Shown here: piece by piece, positions 7,162 to 14,375 of the stretch | Layout: the number at the start of each line of letters is the position of its first letter | Numbering within the stretch: the stretch's first letter is position 1 | Assembly (NCBI GenBank): GCA_016219445.1 | Contig: JACRNA010000021.1 | Location: 1 to 39,967 of the forward strand | DNA length: 39,967 nt | Direction: 5' to 3' | Source: Candidatus Amesbacteria bacterium | Lineage (GTDB): Bacteria; Patescibacteriota; Microgenomatia; CAZETR01; Amesbacteraceae | Notes under the pieces: generated by a model | What the model was told of the DNA's origin: nothing | Databases searched by the model: none | What the model saw: the letters and a program-made list of their open reading frames with translations, nothing else | Position numbers and translations under genes: made by a program

Positions 7162-7399
7162 TATAACAACCGTACCAGAACATTTACTACCAATTCTTGG
7201 ATTAAATAAAAGCAAACTTACTGGCTCTTGGGCGAAAGGAGTGGGAGGAATTACTGTAAAAACATGGGATACAAAATTGTCGCTAAAACTTGGATCTGAA
7301 GAATTACATATTTCAATCAGTATCGTGGATACTAAAGACAAATTTAGTTTACTTCTGGACAGTAAGCACAAAAAAACAGTAATTTTTGTGCTAAAATAA
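7121..7399 (+). CDS. retropepsin-like aspartic protease
   Basis: In this 92-residue protein, FLVDTGADITTVP (residues 7-19) carries the catalytic DTGA motif of retropepsin-like aspartyl proteases, followed by a glycine-rich flap-like stretch (GVGGITVKTW) and a hydrophobic C-terminal strand near SLLLDSKHKK. One subunit has a single aspartate, so an active enzyme would be a dimer. The N-terminus is short and begins inside the preceding gene; a fused product by frameshifting is possible but unsupported. The substrate is unknown. Confidence 0.75.
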   Translation: MSDTLKFLVDTGADITTVPEHLLPILGLNKSKLTGSWAKGVGGITVKTWDTKLSLKLGSEELHISISIVDTKDKFSLLLDSKHKKTVIFVLK

Positions 7400-7407
7400 C
7401 GTACGAT

Positions 7408-7974
7408 ATGGCAATGCTAAATGTACAAGATCTTAGAAACGGCATGACCTTTTTGATGGATGGGCAGCTGTATATTACCCTTAAATACGAGCATATCAAG
7501 ATGGGGCGGGGGTCGGCGACGATTAAAATCAAAGCCAAAAATTTATTAACCGGGGCAACCACAGACAAAAGTTTTGTCAATTCGGCTAAAGTCGAAGAAG
7601 CCAATACTTCCAGACGGCCTATGCAATTTCTCTACAAAGATGGTCAAAACTTTGTCTTTATGGATCCTAAAGATTTCGGACAAATTGAAGTTGGAAGTTC
7701 GATATTGGAAGATAACGCAAAATATTTGAAAGAAACAGTCCTGGTCAATATTTTGTTTTGGGAAGACCGGCCACTTTGGATAGAGCTTCCTCCAAAAATG
7801 GAATTTACAGTTGCCGAGACTGATCCTGGGATCAAGGGAAACTCTGCTGCCAATATGTACAAGTCGGCAGTCTTGGACAACGGTATGACAGTCCGCGTGC
7901 CGTTATTTATTAATGAAGGGGAGAAAATAATTATTGATACTAGGGATGGCAATTATGCGGAAAGAGTTAAATAA
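7408..7974 (+). CDS. efp: translation elongation factor P
   Basis: EF-P binds the ribosome between the P and E sites and rescues stalling at polyproline. The 188-residue length and the three-domain layout fit: a KOW-like N-domain (residues 1-65) and two OB domains (KETVLVNILFWEDRPLW, then VAETDPGIKGNSA, and the C-terminal DTRDGNYAERVK). The domain I loop reads HIKMGRGSA, so the tip residue that is lysine in E. coli EF-P is arginine here. ATG 7408 follows an extended -10-like TGCTAAAAT. A second ATG at 7414 is possible. The end overlaps a convergent gene by 8 nt. Confidence 0.95.
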   Translation: MAMLNVQDLRNGMTFLMDGQLYITLKYEHIKMGRGSATIKIKAKNLLTGATTDKSFVNSAKVEEANTSRRPMQFLYKDGQNFVFMDPKDFGQIEVGSSILEDNAKYLKETVLVNILFWEDRPLWIELPPKMEFTVAETDPGIKGNSAANMYKSAVLDNGMTVRVPLFINEGEKIIIDTRDGNYAERVK

Positions 7975-8428
7975 AAATGATGAAGAGAGCGCCTAGAGAG
8001 ACGATAATTTGAGCTAGTACTCCCCACAAAGCCGGAACATTCCACTGATGAGACCGCTGGAAATCGATAAGCTTTTCCATCCAGACAATTTTTTGTTTAA
8101 AGAAATAGTAAGGAATTTCCAGAACATCGGGAAGAACGGATAATAAGCAACAAGCCATGACAACAACAAACTGAGATAGAGATTGAGATTTGAGAAAAGC
8201 TATTGACGATCCCAAAACTAAAGCGCCGCCTGAATCGGCGGCTAGAATGAGAAGTGATTTCTTGGTAATTGATCCATATTTTTTAATTTCAGTATTGATA
8301 TGTGGGTTCCAGTGTGGGAGATAATCAGTAGCAAAGTGAGAAAAAAGCGCCAATGGCAAAGACAAAACCGGATTGGAAACGGTTACTCCAATGGCCGCAC
8401 CAACTAGGACATGAGGTAACTCTAACAT
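7967..8428 (-). CDS. integral membrane protein (YdjM/metal-dependent-hydrolase-like)
   Basis: The 153-residue protein has about four membrane segments. LFSHFATDYLPHWNPH (about residues 28-43) and VLPDVLEIPYYFF (about 98-110) place conserved His and Asp next to membrane helices, as in the YdjM/DUF457 'membrane-bound metal-dependent hydrolase' group. The match is by motif style only. The start codon is 17 nt from that of the divergent gene at 8446, so both share one promoter region. Confidence 0.65.
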   Translation of the reverse strand: MLELPHVLVGAAIGVTVSNPVLSLPLALFSHFATDYLPHWNPHINTEIKKYGSITKKSLLILAADSGGALVLGSSIAFLKSQSLSQFVVVMACCLLSVLPDVLEIPYYFFKQKIVWMEKLIDFQRSHQWNVPALWGVLAQIIVSLGALFIIFI

Positions 8429-8445
8429 TGTGTTATTATTTTAGC
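8429..8445. promoter_or_regulatory. 17-bp divergent promoter core
   Basis: Only 17 bp separate the two start codons. On the plus strand an extended -10 TGTTATTAT (hexamer TATTAT at 8434-8439) ends 6 nt before ATG 8446. On the minus strand AATAAT (8440-8435) ends 6 nt before ATG 8428. Both transcripts would be leaderless. Confidence 0.5.
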
Positions 8446-9027
8446 ATGATAGGATTGAAAACTGCAATTCTGGCTTTAGGATTTCTCTGGACTACCTATG
8501 TAGCTTGGAAAAATTTGAAAAATGATTATGATGAAGAAGAAATATTGACCTTTATGAGTTTGCTTGGACTGGTAGGGTTGATTGCTGGATACGCTCTCTT
8601 GGTACGTGAATGGGGAATAATGTTTCCAACACTCATCCTTTTGATTTGGTGGTCCAAAAAGCACCGCTGGAATATCGGTGAATGGCTAGATGTCCTGGTC
8701 CCTTGCGGTCTGTTGGTGGGAGCTTTTGCTATACCTTTGTGGCCACTCGTAATAATCTATATTGGAGTGATGTTGCTCAAACGATTTTATAGACAATTTA
8801 CCTGGTACAAGAGCGGAAAGCCGGGATTGGTGGGGCTGGTGGGATTGGCCGGCTGGAGTGTAGTACGGATAATTATTGCTTTTCTCAGTCCCACAGGCGT
8901 ATACTTGGGAAGCTTAACTCTTGACCAATGGATAGGAGTCTGGATGCTTTCCATTTGTCTAGTTGCAATTTATTTACTTTCGGGTTATAAATTCGTATGG
9001 CCACAAAGAAAAGCACCAAACCAGTAA
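8446..9027 (+). CDS. multi-pass membrane protein, unknown function
   Basis: From ATG 8446 the protein has 193 residues and about six transmembrane helices. The conserved-looking loop FYRQFTWYKSGKPG before a glycine-rich helix is faintly reminiscent of the C-terminal part of prolipoprotein diacylglyceryl transferases, but the Lgt signature and catalytic His/Arg are not visible. I do not assign that function. The start is set by the -10 element at 8434-8439. Its last 31 nt overlap the next gene. Confidence 0.65.
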   Translation: MIGLKTAILALGFLWTTYVAWKNLKNDYDEEEILTFMSLLGLVGLIAGYALLVREWGIMFPTLILLIWWSKKHRWNIGEWLDVLVPCGLLVGAFAIPLWPLVIIYIGVMLLKRFYRQFTWYKSGKPGLVGLVGLAGWSVVRIIIAFLSPTGVYLGSLTLDQWIGVWMLSICLVAIYLLSGYKFVWPQRKAPNQ

Positions 9028-9383
9028 CATATCCCAAAGAGATACTAGAACCTGTAAAACATCACTTGGATGAAGAGTTAACAAAGCTTGAGAAGCGCAA
9101 AGCTGAGCTCGATGTAGAAGACCCTTTTTCCGATCGGTCAAGAGTCGATGACAACGCTGCTGTGGATACAGATGCAGCAGAGCAAATAGGCCATATGCGT
9201 GTGTCTGCTCTCAAACAGGCAATGGATAGAAGTATTATACAGATTCGTAAGGCCATGGCTAGAATAAAAATAGGTAAATATGGACTCTGCGAGCGCTGTG
9301 GCAAGTTTATTGATACTGACCGCCTAATGATCATGCCGGAGAGTACACTTTGTGTATCTTGCGAAAAACTCAAGGAGAAGTAA
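8997..9383 (+). CDS. DksA/TraR-family zinc-finger protein
   Basis: The 128-residue protein has a long N-terminal coiled-coil region (about 15-95; LDEELTKLEKRKAEL, MDRSIIQIRKAMARI) and a C-terminal C4 zinc finger, CERCG then CVSC (about residues 99-123). This is the architecture of DksA/TraR-like proteins that enter the RNA polymerase secondary channel. The coiled-coil tip includes VDDNAAVDTDAAEQ, with acidic residues as in this family. It overlaps the preceding gene by 31 nt. Its regulatory role is inferred from family. Confidence 0.85.
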   Translation: MATKKSTKPVTYPKEILEPVKHHLDEELTKLEKRKAELDVEDPFSDRSRVDDNAAVDTDAAEQIGHMRVSALKQAMDRSIIQIRKAMARIKIGKYGLCERCGKFIDTDRLMIMPESTLCVSCEKLKEK

Positions 9384-9387
9384 ATTC

Positions 9388-9442
9388 GTCATACGATAGT
9401 CATGCAGTAGTCATACAATTGGCATACAATGGGCATACGATG
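9388..9442 (+). repeat. array A: five tandem 11-bp repeats
   Basis: Five units run head to tail at 9388, 9399, 9410, 9421 and 9432, with consensus GKCATACRATN (for example GTCATACGATA, GGCATACAATG). The last unit supplies the ATG start codon (9440-9442) of the four-helix-bundle gene. Related arrays lie at 9813-9856 and, inverted, at 10501-10543. Confidence 0.9.
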
Positions 9443-9799
9443 GTAAATAGATATGAAGACTTAGAGATATACAAAATTTCGGTTGAAGTTGCAATTGATG
9501 TGTATCAACTGACCAAAAAATTTCCCAAGGAAGAAACTTATGGAATTGTTGATCAGTTAAAGCGAGCAGTGACTTCAATTGGGGCAAATATAGCTGAAGG
9601 GTTTGGAAGATACTTCTTTAAAGACAAATTAGTTTTCTTTTATCATTCCAGGGGTTCACTTTTTGAAGTCAAACATTTTTTGGAAATAGCATATAGAATG
9701 GAGTATATTTCAGAGTCAGAGAAAAACGATCTTTTTATCAAATTAAATAATTTATCTGTGAAGTTGAATAATTTTATTAGCTCAATAGGCAAACAATAA
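9440..9799 (+). CDS. four-helix bundle protein (S23/23S rRNA IVP family)
   Basis: The protein has 119 residues. The features YEDLEIYKISVEVAIDVYQ, FPKEETYGIVDQLKRA and SIGANIAEGFGR are diagnostic of the four-helix-bundle family first found in 23S rRNA intervening sequences and related to the Avd accessory protein of diversity-generating retroelements. Its function in stand-alone form is not established. It is bracketed by 11-bp repeat arrays, and its start codon lies inside one. No reverse transcriptase or template repeat is present, so this is not a diversity-generating element. Confidence 0.9.
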   Translation: MVNRYEDLEIYKISVEVAIDVYQLTKKFPKEETYGIVDQLKRAVTSIGANIAEGFGRYFFKDKLVFFYHSRGSLFEVKHFLEIAYRMEYISESEKNDLFIKLNNLSVKLNNFISSIGKQ

Positions 9800-9801
9800 A
9801 A

Positions 9802-10506
9802 ATGGCAGGCAAGTCATACAATGGTCATACGATGGGCATGCAGTTGGCATACGATGGTCTCAATAATATTATTGAACAGGTGAGTAAATTAGGTCATAAA
9901 ATCGAAATATTTTCGAATATAAAGTCGGGGAAAGAGGAAACTGTTTATAGAGTAATATTGGATGATCAACTGGTCGCGATGAAAGTTTATAAAAATCCCG
10001 AAGAAATAAATTTTAAAAACACAAGCGAGTATTTGACGGGCAAATTTTATAAAAGACTTTCGGAAAGAAAGGCAGTCGCAAAAAATAATAAATTCGCAAA
10101 GAAGTTGAAACACAAAAATTGGGTTAAAAGAGAATTTTTTATGTTGGAAAAATTATTCAATAATGGAGCTATGATTCCCAAACCGATTTTGCAAGTAGAA
10201 GATGCGATTTTTATGGAATTGTTAGGCGATGAATTTACGGTAGCACCACGACTGTGTGATATCCGTTTAAGCACTGACGAGGCAATGAGAACCAAGGATT
10301 TAATACTAAAAAACATGGAACTTTTTTGGAACTCTGGTATAGTACATGCAGACCTTTCTGAATATAATATACTTTGGTGGAAGGACAATCCATATATTAT
10401 TGATTTTCCTCAGTCAATTGATGTCAGAACACATCCTAATTCAAAAGAACTTTTTAATAGAGATATACTAGCTGTCCAAAAATATTTTTCAAAATATGGA
10501 CAATGA
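9802..10506 (+). CDS. RIO-like protein kinase
   Basis: This protein has up to 234 residues. SGKEETVY is the flexible P-loop, VAMKVYK holds the ATP-binding lysine, HADLSEYNIL is the catalytic loop with Asp and Asn, and IIDFPQ is the metal-binding motif. This combination is specific to RIO-type atypical kinases, which in archaea and eukaryotes act in ribosome maturation; bacterial substrates are largely unknown. The first 18 or so codons are encoded by the 11-bp repeats, so a later ATG (9832 or 9838) may be the true start. The stop codon lies in the inverted array. Confidence 0.85.
   Translation: MAGKSYNGHTMGMQLAYDGLNNIIEQVSKLGHKIEIFSNIKSGKEETVYRVILDDQLVAMKVYKNPEEINFKNTSEYLTGKFYKRLSERKAVAKNNKFAKKLKHKNWVKREFFMLEKLFNNGAMIPKPILQVEDAIFMELLGDEFTVAPRLCDIRLSTDEAMRTKDLILKNMELFWNSGIVHADLSEYNILWWKDNPYIIDFPQSIDVRTHPNSKELFNRDILAVQKYFSKYGQ
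9813..9856 (+). repeat. array B: four tandem 11-bp repeats
   Basis: Units GTCATACAATG, GTCATACGATG, GGCATGCAGTT and GGCATACGATG begin at 9813, 9824, 9835 and 9846. They share the consensus and orientation of the array at 9388-9442. They lie inside the apparent N-terminal coding part of the RIO-like kinase. Confidence 0.9.
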
Positions 10507-10543
10507 ATGACTATTGTATGACCATCGTATGCCTATGAATGAC
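10501..10543 (-). repeat. array C: inverted 11-bp repeats
   Basis: On the minus strand this reads (10543 downward) GTCATTCATA, GGCATACGATG, GTCATACAATA, GTCATTCATTG: one 10-bp and three 11-bp units of the same family, inverted relative to arrays A and B. It contains the stop codon of the RIO-like kinase and the start codons of the following pseudouridine synthase. Confidence 0.85.
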
Positions 10544-11239
10544 AATATTATTATCTTCGAAGATGAGGCAATCTGCGTGATTGATAAGCCCTATGTAGTG
10601 ATAGTAAACAATGCCAATACTGTAAGATCTGAAACAGTCCAATCCTGGTTTCAAAAGAAATTAGAAAATAGAAATTGGAAATTAGAAAGTGAGTTTGCAC
10701 AAAAAGGGGGGATAGTGCATAGACTGGATAAAGATACTAGTGGAGTGATGGTTTTGGCCAAGACAGAAGAAGCATATGAAAAACTAAAATTGCAATTTCT
10801 CGAGCGCACTACAAAGAAAACTTATTGGGCTCTTGTTCATGGAAAGATGTCCGAGTCATCTGGAATAATTTCTGCTCCCATTGACCGCCATCCCAAAGAT
10901 TCTCGCAAATTTGCAGTATCCACAAATCTGTCACGTACTGCGATTACCGAATGGAAGGTCATCCGCGAATTTACAATTTTCAATTTACAATTTTCATTGT
11001 TGGAATTATCACCACACACTGGGCGAACTCATCAACTTCGTGTTCACATGCAGCACCTCCATCATCCCATTGTCTCAGACCCAATATACGGCTGGCAAAA
11101 ATCACTATCTGAAGATTTAAAATTCTGCCCCCGCCTATTTCTCCACGCCAAATCCCTAACTTTCATACACCCAATTTCAAATCAGGAAGTAATTTATACT
11201 TCAGATTTTCCAGAGAATCTTCAATCTATGCTACACTAG
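10535..11239 (+). CDS. RluA-family 23S rRNA/tRNA pseudouridine synthase
   Basis: The enzyme converts uridine to pseudouridine in RNA. The catalytic motif HRLDKDTSGVMVLAKT holds the nucleophilic Asp, and the later HTGRTHQLRVH and DPIYG motifs confirm the RluA group. With 234 residues it lacks the N-terminal S4 domain of RluC/RluD, so it resembles the short RluA/TruC forms; the target base cannot be read from sequence. Two heptamer-repeat tracts lie in the coding region (10660-10687 and 10968-10996). The start may be 10514, 10529 or 10535, all inside the 11-bp repeats. Confidence 0.9.
   Translation: MNDNIIIFEDEAICVIDKPYVVIVNNANTVRSETVQSWFQKKLENRNWKLESEFAQKGGIVHRLDKDTSGVMVLAKTEEAYEKLKLQFLERTTKKTYWALVHGKMSESSGIISAPIDRHPKDSRKFAVSTNLSRTAITEWKVIREFTIFNLQFSLLELSPHTGRTHQLRVHMQHLHHPIVSDPIYGWQKSLSEDLKFCPRLFLHAKSLTFIHPISNQEVIYTSDFPENLQSMLH
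10660..10687 (+). repeat. in-frame ATTRGAA heptamer repeats
   Basis: Four heptamers (ATTAGAA, AATAGAA, ATTGGAA, ATTAGAA) run in tandem at 10660-10687 inside the pseudouridine synthase gene, encoding a Leu-Glu-Asn-Arg-rich stretch before the catalytic motif. The same family occurs at 10968-10996 (inverted) and 27442-27476. Confidence 0.75.
10968..10996 (-). repeat. tandem 14-bp repeat of paired heptamers
   Basis: AATTTACAATTTTC occurs twice in tandem (10968-10981, 10982-10995). On the minus strand it reads as alternating ATTGAAA and ATTGTAA heptamers, the same family as the tracts at 10660 and 27442. It encodes a Phe/Leu-rich strand (FTIFNLQFSLL). Confidence 0.75.
11229..11237 (+). promoter_or_regulatory. 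extended -10 for Kef-type antiporter
   Basis: TGCTACACT (TG at 11229, hexamer TACACT at 11232-11237) ends 6 nt before ATG 11244, inside the last codons of the upstream gene. The message would be leaderless. Confidence 0.45.
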
Positions 11240-11243
11240 ATTA

Positions 11244-12869
11244 ATGTCCATTTTTGAAGGATTGGCTGTACTGGCTACTGCTGCTGCGATTGGCGGGGTA
11301 ATTGCCAGGCTGTTTAAACAGCCGTTACTTTTGGGTTATGCCATATCTGGCATTATCCTTTCGGCTCTTGGCTTTACAAGACTGGCCAATGTCCATGAAT
11401 TGTTGGGTTTCTCAGGCCAGTTAGGTGTGACTCTCCTTTTATTTTTAGTCGGTCTTGAGCTGCCAATATCTGAACTAAAGCAAGTGGGGAAAACAGCCAT
11501 GTTTTCGGGAATCGCCCAAGTTTTGTTTACATTTGGCCTTGGCACTTGGATTTCGGGATCGGCATATATAGGGCTTGGCCTTGCCTTTAGCAGTACTATT
11601 GTTGTCGTAAAACTCTTGACCGAAAGAAAAGATTTGGCAAGCCTATATGGCAAGCTGACAGTAGGAATTCTCTTGGTCCAGGATTTTGTGGCCATAGGAG
11701 CCATGATATTTTTGGCAGGATCTGGAAATTTTGTCTTGACAGGAATCAAAGGTATAGTTTTGGTTTCGATTTTTTCGTTTGTAGTGGTTCGCATCATGCC
11801 CAAAGTTACAGCCTGGCTTGGACAATCGACAGAATTATTGTTTGTGGGTACCCTTGCCTGGTGCCTGGCGGTAGCTGCTTTGGTTTCATCGCCTCTAATC
11901 GGTTTTACTGCCGAGATAGGTGGTTTTTTAGCAGGTCTTGCTCTGGCTGGGTCGTCAGAGCACTTGCAGATTTCGGCCCGTATCCGCCCGTTGCGTGATT
12001 TTTTCCTGACCTTGTTTTTTATTTCACTCGGTGCTGGAGTGTCCATCGCCCAGATCAGCTCAAATTGGTTGATTGCTGTTTTACTTTCCGTTTTTGTCCT
12101 AACACTTAAACCCATTGTGGTCATAAGTATTTTACTATTTCAAGGTTATGGTGCAAGGGTGGCTTATATGACGGGGTTGGCTCTTTCTCAAGTTTCGGAA
12201 TTCTCCCTATTATTGGCCGCGCTGGCAATTCGTACCAATCAGGCCGATAGCAGTATTCTGACCGTCGTCTCGATGGTTGGAATTATTACCATGATTTCTA
12301 GTAATTATCTATCCCAAGGAGCAAATAAAATTTATTCTTTAGTCGCCCCGTTTTTGACATGGATGGAACACAAAAAGAACCATAGTCTGAGTAAAACCCC
12401 TGTTCCGAGCGGTCATATTGTCATGTTTGGACACAATAGAATTGGAAATATTATAAGACCGGTTCTGGAAACACTCAAAAAGCCATTACTGATTGTCGAT
12501 TTTGATCCTGAGGTAACTGAGAAATTAAAATTAATTTCTGGTGTCCAATCGGTCTTTGGTGATATGTCAGACGAAGGTCTTTATGAAAGCTTGGGACTGA
12601 CCCACGCTGAGCTGGTAGTCTCGACTGTGTCAGATTGTGATGACAACTTATTACTATTGAGTTTTATTGGTAAATCCAAAAATCCTCCGATTTCTATCAT
12701 AGTTGCGGGAGATACTAATGATGCCCAAAAGCTATATTCAGCCGGAGCAGACTTGGTCATAATTCCACACAGCATGGGAGGGGAATATTTGGCAACATTG
12801 TTTGAGAACCGCGGATTAAACAAAGATTATATTGTCAGGCGAGGAAAACTTCATGCTAAAAATTTGTAG
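11244..12869 (+). CDS. Kef-type monovalent cation/proton antiporter with TrkA-N domain
   Basis: The 541-residue protein has an N-terminal CPA2 antiporter domain of about 12 helices (residues 1-375; VTLLLFLVGLELP, SSTIVVVKLLTERKDL, TAEIGGFLAGLAL) and a cytoplasmic RCK/TrkA-N domain from about residue 392 (HIVMFGHNRIGNI, then LIVDFDPE and FGDMSDEGLYES), which binds a nucleotide in a Rossmann fold. This is the KefB/KefC layout, exchanging K+ or Na+ for H+. A full RCK-C domain is not evident. The last 17 nt overlap the next gene. Confidence 0.92.
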   Translation: MSIFEGLAVLATAAAIGGVIARLFKQPLLLGYAISGIILSALGFTRLANVHELLGFSGQLGVTLLLFLVGLELPISELKQVGKTAMFSGIAQVLFTFGLGTWISGSAYIGLGLAFSSTIVVVKLLTERKDLASLYGKLTVGILLVQDFVAIGAMIFLAGSGNFVLTGIKGIVLVSIFSFVVVRIMPKVTAWLGQSTELLFVGTLAWCLAVAALVSSPLIGFTAEIGGFLAGLALAGSSEHLQISARIRPLRDFFLTLFFISLGAGVSIAQISSNWLIAVLLSVFVLTLKPIVVISILLFQGYGARVAYMTGLALSQVSEFSLLLAALAIRTNQADSSILTVVSMVGIITMISSNYLSQGANKIYSLVAPFLTWMEHKKNHSLSKTPVPSGHIVMFGHNRIGNIIRPVLETLKKPLLIVDFDPEVTEKLKLISGVQSVFGDMSDEGLYESLGLTHAELVVSTVSDCDDNLLLLSFIGKSKNPPISIIVAGDTNDAQKLYSAGADLVIIPHSMGGEYLATLFENRGLNKDYIVRRGKLHAKNL

Positions 12870-13632
12870 CCTAATTATCACAATTGTGTTACTGACAATT
12901 GGAATAATAAGCTTCCAAAAGCGTCTCTGGCGGGATAATAGCCGATTGATATATTATAGTCTTAACCCTCTTGTTTTGACCAGTCTTGATCCTGTGACTG
13001 ACGAATTGATAAATGTTTTTTTACCTGATAACCTGGAGATAGAGTCGGTTGCGGGACGAGGTACTTGGCTTGCCTCTAAAATCAGTAAAGCCGGGACACG
13101 TACGTGGATTACAAAATCTCTAGAATGGCATTTGGCTATTGTCAACTTATACCACTTTGACGATTTGAGTATTTGGGACAAGACTAGATATTATAATCAC
13201 AAACGTACCAGTGTATTAAAATCAATTAATTTAGTAGATACCGGTTTGATTACTCTCCAAAAAACTACTGACGGGGTAGAGCAATACCACCTGACACCGC
13301 ATTGGTATCTCAAGGGTCAAGATTGGTTTGCATCGACAGAAATAATAAAACAAGGGCTGGCTGTAAGCCTGGTCAACTCTACATCGATTAGCGGATTGGG
13401 AGCAAGGAGTGCGCGAATGTTGGAATCGATGGGAATAAGAGTCAGACAACTTACTTCCACAAACGACAATTTGACCAAATGCCGGATATTTGTCTCACCC
13501 ACGACCGCCAAATTGTCAGGATATCGCCATATTAATAAGACATTTGGTTGTGAAGAGGTATTTGATGAAAAACTGGACTTGGATATAAAAATAGAATTAG
13601 GTCAGGATATTGCCAAATTATTGTTCGGTTGA
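12853..13632 (+). CDS. membrane-anchored LytR_C-domain protein
   Basis: The protein has about 259 residues: one N-terminal membrane helix (about 3-20), an extracytoplasmic region, and at about 175-259 a LytR_C domain (LAVSLVNSTSISGLGARSARMLESMG-like beginning, ending LGQDIAKLLFG). LytR_C domains occur at the C-termini of cell-wall LytR-CpsA-Psr enzymes or alone in envelope proteins; here no LCP catalytic domain is present. ATG 12853 is preferred over the TTG at 12832 since it directly precedes the membrane helix. It overlaps the convergent gene by 15 nt. Confidence 0.75.
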   Translation: MLKICSLIITIVLLTIGIISFQKRLWRDNSRLIYYSLNPLVLTSLDPVTDELINVFLPDNLEIESVAGRGTWLASKISKAGTRTWITKSLEWHLAIVNLYHFDDLSIWDKTRYYNHKRTSVLKSINLVDTGLITLQKTTDGVEQYHLTPHWYLKGQDWFASTEIIKQGLAVSLVNSTSISGLGARSARMLESMGIRVRQLTSTNDNLTKCRIFVSPTTAKLSGYRHINKTFGCEEVFDEKLDLDIKIELGQDIAKLLFG

Positions 13633-14358
13633 TTCTTCCGGCTCTATATCTTCACCACTCTTCATAATCGCTTGGTCTTGTTCCTCTGTGGAGGATACAT
13701 CCGGTTTTTCTGTGTGAACCAACTCAGGAGGAGTGAATGCAGCATAAGTGAGCTTTTCCGTCATGGGAAATGGAGGAGTATCCTTGAATTTGAAGGCTCT
13801 GCTACTTTCCCTTATAAAAATCTTTAAATTAGCAGATTCGGCCGATCTTACCCAAGCTGTAAAAGTTGAACCAGCTTTGATAAATTGTTGCATTCTGGCA
13901 GCTAGATCTTCGGGAAGCCGTCCTAGGTTGTGACCTGAAATTGTAGTTACCGCTACACAATGCTGTCGGGGAGCTATTTTGACTGGATCTCCCGGGTGCA
14001 TCCGGGATAATATTTTTGGCTCGCTGGGACGCACTAAAGTCAACGTTCTTGTGACTCCGGGTTCTTCGAGAAACATAGGGGCTGATGATATGATAGGGGC
14101 CTGACGCACGCCACGCTCTATTTTTGAGGTGGTGACTAGCTGGAGGTTTTTGATTGCTATTGTATTAAATTTGTCTATTCTGAGGACTTTTTTGTAAGTC
14201 TCGGCTGATTTTGTCTTAAATCCAGTCTGGAAGTAAGCGCGAGCCAACCGATTTAAAGCCTCAATATCACGAGGAGTAGACTTTAGAATCTGTAAGTTTA
14301 GTTTGACAGCAATCTTCCAATTTCCGGTTAAAGCTGCCTTGATAGCCAAATTTTCCAT
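13618..14358 (-). CDS. TPR-repeat protein with C-terminal HIRAN-like region
   Basis: The 246-residue protein starts with two to three tetratricopeptide-like helix pairs (about residues 1-75; LNRLARAYFQTGFKTKSAETYKKVL in pattern). A beta-rich domain follows (about 105-195) with PGDPVKIAPRQH and HNLGRLPEDLAARM, resembling a HIRAN-like fold. The tail is acidic (SSTEEQDQ, GEDIEPEES). TPRs suggest a protein-binding role. Its ATG is 17 bp from that of yebC, sharing a palindromic promoter core. Confidence 0.65.
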   Translation of the reverse strand: MENLAIKAALTGNWKIAVKLNLQILKSTPRDIEALNRLARAYFQTGFKTKSAETYKKVLRIDKFNTIAIKNLQLVTTSKIERGVRQAPIISSAPMFLEEPGVTRTLTLVRPSEPKILSRMHPGDPVKIAPRQHCVAVTTISGHNLGRLPEDLAARMQQFIKAGSTFTAWVRSAESANLKIFIRESSRAFKFKDTPPFPMTEKLTYAAFTPPELVHTEKPDVSSTEEQDQAIMKSGEDIEPEESTEQ

Positions 14359-14375
14359 AAGCTATAATATAGCAT
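14359..14375. promoter_or_regulatory. 17-bp palindromic divergent promoter
   Basis: GCTATAATATAGC (14361-14373) is a perfect palindrome about its central A. It gives TATAAT on the plus strand (14363-14368, 7 nt before ATG 14376) and TATATT/TATTAT on the minus strand 5-7 nt before ATG 14358. Both flanking genes would have leaderless messages. Confidence 0.6.

Noticed and set aside
9388-9799. Diversity-generating retroelement suggested by the four-helix-bundle (Avd-like) gene
   Set aside because: No reverse transcriptase, template repeat or variable repeat is present; stand-alone proteins of this family are common.
9388-9856. CRISPR array
   Set aside because: The 11-bp units are directly contiguous without spacers, and there are no cas genes.
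11336-12124. 262-codon minus-strand ORF opposite the antiporter gene
   Set aside because: It is a shadow frame; the plus strand clearly encodes a conserved antiporter.
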